From JAJPHF01 sp035293805 (GTDB taxonomy: Bacteria; Chloroflexota; UBA6077; JAJPHF01), in the NCBI GenBank assembly GCA_035293805.1, contig DATGMD010000037.1:62001-126000 (forward strand): DNA of 64,000 nucleotides, written 5' to 3'. Positions 25,289-33,581 of the stretch are shown here, piece by piece; within the stretch, counting starts at the first letter, position 1; the number at the start of each line of letters is the position of its first letter. Both the position numbers and the translations under genes were made by a program. Below the pieces are notes generated by a model that was not told the DNA's origin, searched no databases, and worked only from the letters and a program-made list of their open reading frames with translations.

Positions 25289-26446
25289 TTACTGCGCGTA
25301 CGGGCCCAGCCGCTGCACGGCGTACTCGGCGAACGACGTGTCGATCACCTGGCTCATATCGGGCGCCTGCTGGGTCATGCCGTGGTCCACGAACCACTGC
25401 AAGTCGTCCTTCAGGCCCTGGACGTTCAGCTTGCCGTCCGGGTTCAGCGCCGTGAAGCCCATCTTGTCGAACAGGCCCGCGTCGCGCAGCGGCACGTGCT
25501 TCATGATCAGCTGGATCGTCTCGTCCTTGCGGATGCCCTTGCGCAGCGCGTCGTTGTAGTCGCGCACGCCGCGCAGGAACCCGACCATCCAGCGCCGGGC
25601 CACCTCCGGGTTGTTCTTTGCGAACTGCGGCCCGAACAGCACCACCGAGAACTGCATGTTCGGATAGTACTCGTCCACGCCGTGGAAGAACGTGCCCAGC
25701 CCTTGCTCGATGGCGATCGCCTTGAACGGCTCGTTGTGCTGCGCCACGTCGACGCTGCGGTTCGCCAGGGCGGCGTTCATGTCGGAATACGGGATCTGCT
25801 GGATGTCGGCGTCCTGCATGGTCAGCCCGCCACGCTTCAGCGCCGCCTCGATGGCGATGTCGTTGGTGGTCCCGAATTGGTTAATGGCGATCTTGCGGCC
25901 GCGCAGGTCGGCATAGTCGTGGATCTGGTCCGTCAGGTCCTGCCGCACTACCAGGCCGATCCAGCTCGCGCCCGGCGGCATGCTGCCGCGGTCCGCCACC
26001 ACCTTCAACGGCACGTCGCGGGCGATGGCGTTGTACAGGCCGGCGCTCGCCGAGCCGCCGCCCACGTCGAGCTGGCCGGCGCCGAGCGGCGCCACCTGCG
26101 GCCCCGCCGAGTCAAAGGGCACCAGCTCGAGATGGATGCCCTCCTCCTCGAAGTAGCCCCGCTCCATCGCGATGTAGGTGCCCGAGTCGGAGATGTTCGG
26201 CAGCACGCCGATGCGCACCGTCGCGGGCGGCGAGAGCGGCCCGGGCTGCGCGGCCGGCGCGGTGCCGGTCGCGGCGGTCGGCGCCGCCGCATTGCTCGCG
26301 GGCGGCGCGGCGGCCCCGCTCGGCGGCGCCGGGGCGGGAGCCACGGGCTGGGCCGCCGGCGCGCTCGCGCCCCCGGCGCAGGCCGCCATCACCAGGGCGC
26401 ACGCCGCGGGCGCCACGGAGCGTAGCGCCTGCTGGACGGGATGCAT
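25289..26446 (-). CDS. NMT1/SsuA-type substrate-binding lipoprotein
   Basis: The 385-residue protein begins with a lipoprotein signal (ACALVMAAC, Cys lipid site), then a Pro/Ala-rich linker of about 50 residues and a type II binding fold (ATVRIGVLPNISDSGTYIAM; DLRGRKIAINQFG as the ligand loop). The ATG at 26446 has AAGGAGG 8 nt upstream. It has no permease or ATPase gene nearby. It ends 11 nt from the convergent kinase gene. Its overall plan and its closing segment (AVQRLGPYAQ) match the protein at 49445-50572 (AVSVLGPYPR), so the two are paralogues. Confidence 0.87.
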   Translation of the reverse strand: MHPVQQALRSVAPAACALVMAACAGGASAPAAQPVAPAPAPPSGAAAPPASNAAAPTAATGTAPAAQPGPLSPPATVRIGVLPNISDSGTYIAMERGYFEEEGIHLELVPFDSAGPQVAPLGAGQLDVGGGSASAGLYNAIARDVPLKVVADRGSMPPGASWIGLVVRQDLTDQIHDYADLRGRKIAINQFGTTNDIAIEAALKRGGLTMQDADIQQIPYSDMNAALANRSVDVAQHNEPFKAIAIEQGLGTFFHGVDEYYPNMQFSVVLFGPQFAKNNPEVARRWMVGFLRGVRDYNDALRKGIRKDETIQLIMKHVPLRDAGLFDKMGFTALNPDGKLNVQGLKDDLQWFVDHGMTQQAPDMSQVIDTSFAEYAVQRLGPYAQ

Positions 26447-26636
26447 GAGGAACCCTCCTTCGCTACACATGGGGCCGCGGGCACTCCAGCGCGAACGCGA
26501 AGTGCGCACATTATGACACCCCGCCGCCGGCGATGCTACTGCGCCGGCGGTGGAGCGCACAGGGCGGGCGCTGACTTGCCCCGCCGATTCGGGCTGAGGG
26601 ACCGCTCCACCGTGCATCAAGGCGGGGGGGAGGGCG

Positions 26637-26888
26637 CTACGGGAGGGGCGCCCCGCAGCGCGTGCAGTAGCTCGCCATGTCGCCGCTCCAGACGCCGCAG
26701 CGCACGCAGGCGCGCGCCGGCAGCGCGGGCGGCGACGCCTCGCGGGCGCCCTCGCGGAAGCCGCCGCTCAGCGCCCGCCAGCTCTGTCCCAGCGAGCGCC
26801 CGAGCCCCTGCAAGCGCCCGGGGCCAAGGACCAGCACGAGGACGACCAGGATGATCAGCCAGTGGATCGGCTGGAGGGCTCCGAACAC
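26637..26888 (-). CDS. TatA-like protein with C-terminal zinc ribbon
   Basis: The 83-residue protein has the TatA layout: a short N-terminal segment, one membrane helix (WLIILVVLVLVLGPGRL), a Gly-Pro hinge and an amphipathic helix (GLGRSLGQSWRALSGGFREG). The tail carries CVRC and CTRC, a probable zinc ribbon that standard TatA lacks. I chose the GTG at 26888 because GGAG lies 6 nt upstream; a GTG at 26894 has no room for a ribosome site. It follows the gene at 26996-27331, a second TatA/B-like zinc-ribbon protein, with a 56-bp palindrome between them. TatA forms the pore for folded protein export; what the zinc ribbon does is unknown. Confidence 0.75.
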   Translation of the reverse strand: MFGALQPIHWLIILVVLVLVLGPGRLQGLGRSLGQSWRALSGGFREGAREASPPALPARACVRCGVWSGDMASYCTRCGAPLP

Positions 26889-26933
26889 CGTCACGCTCCG
26901 TCGCGGGCGCTATGCACGGCAGGCTAGCGGTCG

Positions 26934-26989
26934 GTCAAGGCCAATTGCTAGGTGTTGGCAACTGCCAACACCTAGCAATTGGCCTTGAC
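26934..26989. repeat. 56-bp perfect palindrome, family C, copy 1
   Basis: Two perfect 27-nt arms (26934-26960 and 26963-26989) flank the 2-nt centre AC. The core is GTGTTGGCA-AC-TGCCAACAC. It starts exactly 6 nt after the TAG stop of the minus-strand TatB-like gene and could act as its terminator. Copies 2 and 3 (30499-30557 and 32206-32318) have the same 6-nt distance to a TAG stop. Confidence 0.85.
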
Positions 26990-26995
26990 GAGATC

Positions 26996-27331
26996 CTAGT
27001 CGCGGCGCTCGCCGTCGGGCACCCGCTCGCCGAGACTGGCGCCGCAGCTCGAGCAGAAGCGGGCCTCGGCCGGCGCCGCCGCGCCACACTGCCCACAGTA
27101 CCGCGCCGCCAGCGGCGCGGTCGCGCCGATGCGCTGGTCCTTGCGCTCCTGCGCCGCGATTTCCATGCTCTGCTGGAACTCGGCCGTGAGCTGGTTGGCC
27201 TGCCGCTTCAGCTCGGCCATCGTGCGGCCGAGCTGGCTGGCCACCTCGGGCAGGCGCTCCGGGCCGATTACCACGAGCGCCAGCACCATAATGAGCAGTA
27301 GCTCGGGTAAGCCAATGCCAAACAGCTCCAT
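26996..27331 (-). CDS. TatA/TatB-like protein with C-terminal zinc ribbon
   Basis: This 111-residue protein has a TatA/B N-terminus: membrane helix ELLLIMVLALVVIGPERLPE with the Gly-Pro hinge, then a long amphipathic and probably coiled-coil helix (VASQLGRTMAELKRQANQL). The tail is a classic zinc ribbon, CGQCG...FCSSCG. The ATG follows GAGGG. The Glu-rich helix start (PERLPE) is more TatB-like than its neighbour's. No TatC gene is in the window. The pair is transcribed leftward, followed by a binding-lipoprotein gene. Confidence 0.8.
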   Translation of the reverse strand: MELFGIGLPELLLIMVLALVVIGPERLPEVASQLGRTMAELKRQANQLTAEFQQSMEIAAQERKDQRIGATAPLAARYCGQCGAAAPAEARFCSSCGASLGERVPDGERRD

Positions 27332-27606
27332 GGGTCCCTCACGCGGCCGAGCCGATCCTGCCCCGGCGACACCGCTACAAGGCTATCTTCCGGCATCCAC
27401 CGACGTGCGCGCAATAGTCGCGCCGAGTGTTTCCGGCAGGCGGGACCGGCCTGCCTCCCAACCGTCCGCCGCGCGATTCTGGTATCTTCCTGGGGATGTC
27501 CTGGCGGCCCGCGGCGCGCGGGCCGCGCCCGGCCGCTCCCAACACCCCACGGCCACGCTGGTGCGCCGGGCCAGGTGACGAGCGGGCCTACCGTCGAAGG
27601 GCCGTC

Positions 27607-29331
27607 ATGAGCTTGCCCGACATTCACCCCGCGGACAACGGCCGCCCGACCGCGCTGTCGGCCGGGCACGAACGGGTGCTGGCGCTCCTCGCGGCCGGCG
27701 CGCCGCCGGCCGACGTGCGCGCGGCGGTCGACGCCCTCGTGCAGGAGCAGGCGGCCGAGCGCCAGCGCGTCGAGGCGGAGCTGCGCGAGCGCGAGGGCCA
27801 GTACCGCGCCATCTTCGAGTCCACGCTCGACGGGCTCGTCATCAACGACCTCACGACCGGCCGCATCGTCGAGGCCAACTCCGCGGCCCACCGCATGCAC
27901 GGCTACACCTACGAGGAGTTCCTGGGGCTGCACCCGACGGCCTTCATCCACCCCGACTACCACGCCGCCTTTGCCGCCTTCCTCGACGCGGCCCGCGCGG
28001 GCGGCCAGTTCCGGGTGCGCGCGGTCGACGTGCGGCGCGACGGCACGCCGTTCCACGTCGACGTGCGCGGCACCACCTTCACGTACCGCGGCAAGCCGCA
28101 CGTCCTGGGCGTCATCCGCGACGTGACCGAGCAGCAGAAGACGCGCCAGGCGCTCGAGCGCCACGTCGCCGAGCGCACCCGCGAGCTGTCCGCCCTGCTG
28201 GAAGTCGCGCAGAACGTCACCGCCACGCTGGAGCTAGAGCCGCTCCTGGGCCTGATCCTCGACCAGCTCAAGCTAGTCGTCGCCTACGAGGGCGCGTCGA
28301 TCTTCGCCCTGGAGCGCGACGAGCTGGTGGTCGTCGCGTCGCGCCGCGGCGATCCGGCGGCGGGGCGGTCGCTGCTCGGCATCCGCTTCCCGATCGCGGG
28401 CGGCGCCGCCCACATCTGGCAGCGCCTGGCCGACGGCCAGCCGGTCAACATCCCCGACATGTACGCCCCCACGCCCCTCGCCGTGGCGCTGCGCGGGGCG
28501 CTCGGCCCCCTGCTGCACACTCCCGCCGTCAGCTACATCCGCACCTGGCTGGCCGTGCCGCTCCCGCTGAAGGAGCGCATCATCGGCATGCTGACCGTCT
28601 CCAGCAGCGCGACCGACGCCTACACGCCGCGTGATGCAACGCTCATGATGGCGATTGCCAGCCAGGCCGCCGTGGCCATCGAGAACGCGCGCCTCTATCA
28701 GCAGGCGCAGACCCTGGCGGCGCTCGAAGAGCGGCAGCGGCTCGCCCGCGAGCTGCACGACTCGGTGTCCCAGGCGCTCTACGGCATCGCGCTCGGCGCC
28801 CGCACCGCGCGTACCCTGCTCGACCGCGACCCGGCCCAGGTGGCGGACCCGCTCGACTACGTGCTGTCGCTGGCCGACGCAGGGCTGGCCGAGATGCGGG
28901 CGCTCATCTTCGAGCTGCGCCCGGAGTCGCTCGCGCAAGAGGGGCTGGTAGCCGCGCTGGAAAAGCAGGTGGCCGCCCTGCGCGCCCGTCACGGCATCGA
29001 CGTGCAGGTCACGCTCTGCGACGAGCCCGCCGTGCCGCTAGAGCTGAAGGAGCCGATCTACCGCATCGCCCAGGAGGCGCTGCACAACACCGTGAAGCAC
29101 GCCCGGGCTCGCCACGTCGAGCTGCGCCTGGAGTGCTCGTCCGAGGAGATCACCTTAGAGGTAGCCGACGACGGCGTGGGCTTCGACCCGGCCGCGGAGT
29201 ACCCCGGCCACCTGGGGCTGCGCTCCATGCGCGAGCGCGCGGCGGCGCTCGGCGGCACCCTGCGCGTCGAAAGCGCGCGGGGGCTAGGCAGCCGCCTGTG
29301 GGCCATCATCCCCACGCGGCGCTCTGCCTAG
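27607..29331 (+). CDS. PAS-GAF histidine kinase, NarL/DesK type
   Basis: The 574-residue protein has a PAS domain (about 60-180, YRAIFESTLDGLVINDLTTG), a coiled segment, a GAF domain (about 205-370) and a HisKA_3 domain with the phospho-acceptor His in RLARELHDSVSQALYG. The ATPase domain follows (IAQEALHNTVKHA; VADDGVGFDP; GHLGLRSMRERA). No membrane helix is present, so it senses a cytoplasmic signal. I chose the ATG at 27607 (GAAGGG upstream). The LuxR-type response regulator at 31402-32052 on the same strand is its likely partner by family type. Confidence 0.9.
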   Translation: MSLPDIHPADNGRPTALSAGHERVLALLAAGAPPADVRAAVDALVQEQAAERQRVEAELREREGQYRAIFESTLDGLVINDLTTGRIVEANSAAHRMHGYTYEEFLGLHPTAFIHPDYHAAFAAFLDAARAGGQFRVRAVDVRRDGTPFHVDVRGTTFTYRGKPHVLGVIRDVTEQQKTRQALERHVAERTRELSALLEVAQNVTATLELEPLLGLILDQLKLVVAYEGASIFALERDELVVVASRRGDPAAGRSLLGIRFPIAGGAAHIWQRLADGQPVNIPDMYAPTPLAVALRGALGPLLHTPAVSYIRTWLAVPLPLKERIIGMLTVSSSATDAYTPRDATLMMAIASQAAVAIENARLYQQAQTLAALEERQRLARELHDSVSQALYGIALGARTARTLLDRDPAQVADPLDYVLSLADAGLAEMRALIFELRPESLAQEGLVAALEKQVAALRARHGIDVQVTLCDEPAVPLELKEPIYRIAQEALHNTVKHARARHVELRLECSSEEITLEVADDGVGFDPAAEYPGHLGLRSMRERAAALGGTLRVESARGLGSRLWAIIPTRRSA

Positions 29332-29479
29332 CCCCCGCTCGGCGCCGCTGCGGCGCGCTCCCCCTCCTGGGGATCGATCGCGCGCCGTGCCCCGCGCCCC
29401 GTTGTCCCTGTAGTGGAACCGGCTCCGCCCGCTCCCACCACGAGCGTGCCAGGTGACGACGTCCTACTCCCGCTCCCTC

Positions 29480-29555
29480 TGATACCGAATCCGGCGATGC
29501 AGTTCCCTTACTCCCTCTCCCCCTCGGAGAGGGGCGGGGTGAGGGCGCGCCCCGG
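29480..29555. repeat. REP-like palindromic repeat, family A, copy 2
   Basis: It starts TGATACCGAATCCGG and contains CCCTCTCCCCCTC paired with GAGAGGGG, then GGGGTGAGGG and a terminal GCGCGCCCCGG. Over ~75 nt it is nearly identical to copy 1 at 13921-13995. Confidence 0.75.
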
Positions 29556-29609
29556 TAGGCGATCCTCCCGGGCCGAGTCGGATATGACAGAGGGCCGGGG
29601 GGTGGGCGT

Positions 29610-29658
29610 GTCCCGCTCCCTCTCCCCCCGCGAGAGGGACGGGGGGAGGGCGTCCCGG
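29610..29658. repeat. REP-like palindromic repeat, family A, copy 3
   Basis: This shorter copy lacks the TGATACCG lead. CCCTCTCCCCCC pairs with GAGAGGG, followed by GGGGGGAGGGCG. Confidence 0.65.
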
Positions 29659-29671
29659 CCCCGCCAGCTCG

Positions 29672-30277
29672 TTAGCTCGCGCGAGCCGCCATGCTCGTCC
29701 CCGCCAGCTCGCTGTCCAGGCCCCGGGCCAGCGCGATCGCATCGAGCGGGGCCGTCGCGCCGGTCGTCGCCGTGCCGCTCACCCCCACCTCGGCGCCCCG
29801 CGCGAACACCACCAGCCGCGCCTCGCCGACGGGGATGCCGTCGGCGGCGAGGAGCTGGTAGCGGTAGGCCACCCGCTGCTCGCCGACGTCGCTCGCGTCC
29901 AGCCGCTCGTAGGCGCCGAGCTGCACCTCGGCCACCAGCCCGTCCGCCAACAGGCTGATGGCCTGGGCGCTCCAGCGGTCGAGCTGGTCGGCGCTCAGCG
30001 CCCAGCGCGACGTGAACGCCGCGCTCCACACCAGCCCCTCGCCCGCGCCGTCCGCCCGGCGATAGACCTGCTCGTCCACCCGGGTATCGATGAGGCGAAA
30101 GCCCAGGGGCGCGGCCGCCTGGTAACCCGGCAGGCTGCCGACGCGCCCGCTGGCGCGCGGCGCGCGGGCGGGCCAGTCTTCCGCTTGCGCGCACGCGACC
30201 TGGGCGAGCCACGCGGCGAGCAGCACGACCAGCGCCGCTCCCACCCGCACCCCGCGCCGTCCGGCGGATCCGCGCAT
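29672..30277 (-). CDS. Exported protein of unknown function
   Basis: The 201-residue product begins with a signal peptide (VGAALVVLLAAWLAQVACAQA; the Cys could be a lipoprotein site). The ATG at 30277 follows GAGGAGAG; upstream in-frame codons are not needed. The rest is a compact domain with a Trp-rich start (EDWPARAP), LIDTRVDEQVYRR and alternating strands (VAEVQLGAYERLDA, RVAYRYQLLAADG). I do not recognise a family. It faces the histidine kinase gene convergently, with repeats between. Confidence 0.65.
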   Translation of the reverse strand: MRGSAGRRGVRVGAALVVLLAAWLAQVACAQAEDWPARAPRASGRVGSLPGYQAAAPLGFRLIDTRVDEQVYRRADGAGEGLVWSAAFTSRWALSADQLDRWSAQAISLLADGLVAEVQLGAYERLDASDVGEQRVAYRYQLLAADGIPVGEARLVVFARGAEVGVSGTATTGATAPLDAIALARGLDSELAGTSMAARAS

Positions 30278-30498
30278 CGCGTCTCTCCTCGCCTGGCCCC
30301 CGGGGAGCGCGCGCCTCGCGCCCACCCGGCCAGCGTGGGGGGCACTGGCCAGATGGACGCGACGCGCGCGCTCCCCGGCACACCGAAAAGGGCTTGCCGC
30401 CACCGTGAGCGGCGGGCCACGGGCTACCCGGTGATGGCCCAGCCTTCAGGCCGGCGTCCGCGGCTAGCAGTTCACCCCTGACCGACTACTTGTACCTC

Positions 30499-30557
30499 GT
30501 CACGGGTGATTTGCTGTGTGCTGGCAGTTGCCAACACGTAGCAAATCGACCGTTGAC
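30499..30557. repeat. Palindromic element, family C, copy 2
   Basis: The left part GTCACGGGTGATTTGCT pairs imperfectly with AGCAAATCGACCGTTGAC. The core reads GTGCTGGCA-GT-TGCCAACAC, nearly the core of copy 1. The element ends 6 nt before the reverse-strand TAG stop (30564-30566) of the response-regulator gene. Confidence 0.75.
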
Positions 30558-30563
30558 AGATCA

Positions 30564-30953
30564 CTAATCACCGTTCGACTGCTGCGCTCGGCGGGTCGCG
30601 GCGGCCTGCCGCAGTGCGGCGAGGAGCTGGTCGCAAGGCTCCTGCTTGCACACGAACACCGCGCCCGCCGCCTGCGCCCGCGCCCGCAGCGCCACGTCGT
30701 CGCTCACGCCCAGCAGCACCACCAGGCCGCGGGGCGCCACCTCGCGTACCGCCGCGGCCGCCGCCAGCGGATCGCCCGCCAGTAGCGCCACGTCCAAGAC
30801 CACCACGTCGGGCTGCTGCTCGCGGACCAACGCCAGCAGCTCGTCACCGCTGCCCGTTTCGCCGACGACCATCACGTCCGGCTGCAAGCTAAGCCACATC
30901 CGCAGCCCTCGCCGTACCTCCGGCCGCGCGTCGGCCAGCAGGAGCTTGATCAT
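30564..30953 (-). CDS. Single-domain response regulator
   Basis: The 129-residue protein is a receiver domain (KLLLADARPEVRRGLRMWL; Asp in VVVLDVALLAGD; Lys in FVCKQEP). The first-strand acidic pair is only partly kept (ADARPE), so phosphorylation may be weak. There is no output domain. I chose the ATG at 30953; a longer frame upstream has no receiver similarity. Its stop lies 6 nt from palindromic element C2. It may interact with the nearby NarL-type kinase. Confidence 0.8.
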   Translation of the reverse strand: MIKLLLADARPEVRRGLRMWLSLQPDVMVVGETGSGDELLALVREQQPDVVVLDVALLAGDPLAAAAAVREVAPRGLVVLLGVSDDVALRARAQAAGAVFVCKQEPCDQLLAALRQAAATRRAQQSNGD

Positions 30954-31008
30954 GCGGGCGCCTTGCCGCGGGGTGTGTACCGGCGCCACCGTGGCGCCCG
31001 CCCCGCGC

Positions 31009-31188
31009 TCACGCGGCATCGTCGGCCGCCGCGCCATCCCGCGCCCGCCGTGCCGCGAGGGCCCCCCGGACCGTGGCCCACACGCCGGGCCCTCGCTCCA
31101 CCCGCGCGGCCAGCCGCGCGCGCGACGCCTCGTCGCGCAGCCGCTCGACGTGCTCGCGCACCAGACTGTTGCAAAGAGCCAGATACAT
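31009..31188 (-). CDS. Small hypothetical protein (59 aa)
   Basis: The ATG at 31188 has GAGGCGG a few nt upstream. The product (MYLALCNSLVREHVERLRDEA at its start) is predicted to be mostly helical with an Arg/Ala-rich tail. It lies between the small response regulator (same strand, 55 nt downstream) and the divergent LuxR-type regulator. A longer start at 31233 is possible. No family is recognised, and coding status rests on position and ribosome site only. Confidence 0.45.
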   Translation of the reverse strand: MYLALCNSLVREHVERLRDEASRARLAARVERGPGVWATVRGALAARRARDGAAADDAA

Positions 31189-31365
31189 CGCCAACCGCCT
31201 CGTCGTTTGCCGAGCCGCCCACCCTCGACCCATCCCGGCCGGCGTCGCGCGCGGCCCGCGGGCCTCGCGCGCGGGGCAAGCAGCTCAGCGTCATCTCTGT
31301 TACAGTGTCGACGATCACGCGCGCGCCGCCATCCCACGCGGGGGTGGTTTGCGGGTCATACTTTT

Positions 31366-31385
31366 GGGGGAGGGCGCCCTCCCCC
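31366..31385. promoter_or_regulatory. Perfect 20-bp palindrome in the leader of the LuxR-type gene
   Basis: GGGGGAGGGC followed by GCCCTCCCCC lies 17 nt upstream of the GTG start at 31402. It could be an operator, or an RNA hairpin that limits access to the ribosome site. Confidence 0.45.
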
Positions 31386-31401
31386 GCCGGGGAGCGGCCG
31401 G

Positions 31402-32052
31402 GTGGCCATACGCATCCTGATCGCGGACGACCACAGCGTGGTGCGGCAGGGGCTCCGCATGTTCCTCGCGCTCGACGGCGAGCTTGAGGTCGTGGGCGAG
31501 GCCGCCAATGGAGAGGAGGCCGTCCAGCGCGCGCGGGCGCTGCGGCCCGACGTGGTCCTCATGGACCTGCTGATGCCCGTCATGGATGGCATCGCCGCCA
31601 CGGCCGCCATCCGCGGCGAGCTACCCGACACCGAGGTCGTCGCGCTGACCAGCGTCTTGGAGGACGCCTCCGTCGTCGGCGCCGTGCGCGCCGGCGCTAT
31701 CGGCTACCTGCTAAAGGACACTCAGGGCGACGAGCTGTGCCGCGCCATCAAGGCCGCCGCCGCCGGCCAGGTGCAGCTGGCGCCCCAGGCCGCCGCGCGG
31801 CTCATGCGCGAGGTGCGCGCGCCCGAGAGCCCCGAGGCGCTCACCGAGCGCGAGACCGCGGTGCTGCGGCTCCTCGCGCGGGGCAAGGCCAATAAAGAGA
31901 TCGCCGCCACCCTGGGCATCGGCGAGCAGACGGTCAAGACCCACGTCAGCAGCATCCTCGCCAAGCTCGGCGTCCGGAGCCGCACCCAGGCCGCGCTCCA
32001 CGCCGCCCGCATCGGCCTCGTCCCCCCCGACGCCCTCGCCGGCCCCCGCTGA
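31402..32052 (+). CDS. NarL/LuxR-type response regulator
   Basis: The 216-residue protein has a receiver domain (ILIADDHSVVRQGL; Asp in VVLMDLLMPVMDG; Lys in YLLKDTQ) and a C-terminal LuxR helix-turn-helix (LTEREVAVL-like LTERETAVLRLLARG, NKEIAATLGIGEQTVKTHVS). It should bind DNA as a dimer after phosphorylation. The GTG at 31402 has GGGGAG 8 nt upstream; the long frame before it has no homology. The HisKA_3 kinase at 27607-29331 is the likely phosphate donor. Confidence 0.92.
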   Translation: MAIRILIADDHSVVRQGLRMFLALDGELEVVGEAANGEEAVQRARALRPDVVLMDLLMPVMDGIAATAAIRGELPDTEVVALTSVLEDASVVGAVRAGAIGYLLKDTQGDELCRAIKAAAAGQVQLAPQAAARLMREVRAPESPEALTERETAVLRLLARGKANKEIAATLGIGEQTVKTHVSSILAKLGVRSRTQAALHAARIGLVPPDALAGPR

Positions 32053-32205
32053 TCCGCGGCACGCGCCGGCCCAGATGGATCGCCGTCTCCCAGCCACAGG
32101 CCGCATCGAGCCGGTCAGCCGGGGCGCATTGTCCAATTCATCGACGTCGTGGCGGTGACGGTCATCCCGGTTGCTTGCCGGTTTCGCGCAGGACACTATT
32201 ACTTC

Positions 32206-32318
32206 GTCACGCGTGATGTGATGGCATCCCAACGCCGCCGTGAACGGCGGGCCACCTAGCCAGCCGATCTGGCCCGCCGTTCACGGCGGCGCGGGCGACA
32301 TCTCAGATGAGGTGTGAC
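32206..32318. repeat. Palindromic element, family C, copy 3
   Basis: It is bounded by GTCACGCGTGATGTG and GAGGTGTGAC and contains a perfect 21-bp inverted repeat (32233-32253 with 32271-32291, CGCCGCCGTGAACGG and its complement) around a 17-nt loop. The left flank (CGTCACGCGTGAT) matches copy 2 (CGTCACGGGTGAT). It ends 6 nt before the reverse-strand TAG stop at 32325-32327. Confidence 0.75.
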
Positions 32319-32324
32319 AGACCA

Positions 32325-33461
32325 CTACGCCGGCACCTCGTTGACCACCGCACCGTGGCGAATCGTGCGGCGGGCGCGGAGGTGCTGAGCGGCTGCCAGC
32401 GTGCGGCCGGCGCAGTCGCGGACGGTGAGCGGCGCGTCCACCAGCTCCAGCACGGCCACGTCGGCCTCGCGCCCTACCGCCAGGCTGCCCAGGCGGTCGG
32501 CCCAGCCGATCACGCGCGCCGGCGTGCTGGTCGCCGCCGCGATCACCTGCTCCAGCGGCATGCCGAGCGCCAGCAGCTTCGTCAGCGTCGTCGGCAGGTC
32601 CACGACCGGACCGTCGGGCGAGAAGGCGTGCAGGTCGGTGCTGATCACGTCGGGCGCTAGCCCCTGCTCCAGGCAGGCGCGCACGATGTCGAACGTGAAG
32701 TGGCGGTTGGCGTGGCCCACGTCGAGGATCACGCCGCGCTCGTGCGCCGCCCGCACGGCCGGGCGCACCCGCCCCTGCTCGTCCACGATGCTCGGCCGCA
32801 GCGGCGTGAAGCAGTGCGTGATCACGTCGCCAGGGCGCAGCGTGTCCGCGATCTCCTCGATCGTCAGCCGCGTGTGGCCGATGTGGACCATGACGGGCGT
32901 GCCGCTCGCCTCGCCCGCCTGCAGTGCCAGCCGTAGCGCCTCCCGCCCGTTCTCCAGCACCGACGGCTCGTCCAGCCGCACCTTGATGCCCACCGCCACG
33001 TCGCGGTGCTCCTGCACCGTGCGCGCCGCCCCCGCCGGATCGGCGAACTCCAGGTGGCGCAGCTCCTTCGGGTTCTGCAGCACGCCGTGCTGCGCCAGGC
33101 AGACGAACGCCAGCATCCTTGTGCGGGCGGGCGCGGCGATGAACCGCTTGAAGCCCAGGAAGTTGACCGGGCCGGCCGACCCCGCGTCGACGGCCGTCGT
33201 CACGCCGCTCCGCGTGCAGATCGGGTCGGCGTCGAAGCCATAGGGATTCACGCCCCAGTAGCTGTGGACGTGCAGGTCGATCAGCCCCGGCGTCACGTAG
33301 CAGCCCCGCACGTCCAGCACCCGCGCCGCCCGCGCGGGCACCACGTCAGGCGCCACCGCGGCGATCCGGCCGTCGCGGATCGCCACGTCGAAGGGCCCGT
33401 GCCGCCCCGCCGCGGGATCGAGCATTGTGCCGCCCGCCAGCAGCAGATCATAGTCGGGCAT
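32325..33461 (-). CDS. Amidohydrolase/deacetylase family metallohydrolase
   Basis: The 378-residue enzyme has the dihydroorotase/deacetylase-like layout. It has an N-terminal beta-sandwich part, PGLIDLHVHSY (metal HxH), VGIKVRLDE (likely carboxylated Lys), MVHIGH and THCFTP (metal His residues), and VISTDLHAF (catalytic Asp). It then returns to the sandwich (GSLAVGREADVAVLEL). Members act on N-acyl amino acids or cyclic ureides; the subgroup with FDADPICTRSGVTTAVDAGS is usually annotated as deacetylase. GAGGG precedes the ATG. Its TAG stop lies 6 nt from palindromic element C3. Confidence 0.85.
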   Translation of the reverse strand: MPDYDLLLAGGTMLDPAAGRHGPFDVAIRDGRIAAVAPDVVPARAARVLDVRGCYVTPGLIDLHVHSYWGVNPYGFDADPICTRSGVTTAVDAGSAGPVNFLGFKRFIAAPARTRMLAFVCLAQHGVLQNPKELRHLEFADPAGAARTVQEHRDVAVGIKVRLDEPSVLENGREALRLALQAGEASGTPVMVHIGHTRLTIEEIADTLRPGDVITHCFTPLRPSIVDEQGRVRPAVRAAHERGVILDVGHANRHFTFDIVRACLEQGLAPDVISTDLHAFSPDGPVVDLPTTLTKLLALGMPLEQVIAAATSTPARVIGWADRLGSLAVGREADVAVLELVDAPLTVRDCAGRTLAAAQHLRARRTIRHGAVVNEVPA

Positions 33462-33581
33462 CAGCCGCCCTCCCGCGCCAGAATGGGCTTTGGCCCTCCG
33501 ATGTTCTCGTCATCGCAGTTTACCGCGCACGACACAGTGGGGTAAGATGAGGCACGCGGTAGCAGGCAGGAGGTGAGTCCG

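Larger units (their letters stand above)
29332..29671. other. Intergenic region of 340 nt filled with repeats
   Basis: No gene was seen. It holds two copies of repeat family A (29480-29555 and 29610-29658) between the kinase gene and the convergent exported-protein gene. The palindromic copies may stop transcription from both sides. Confidence 0.6.
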
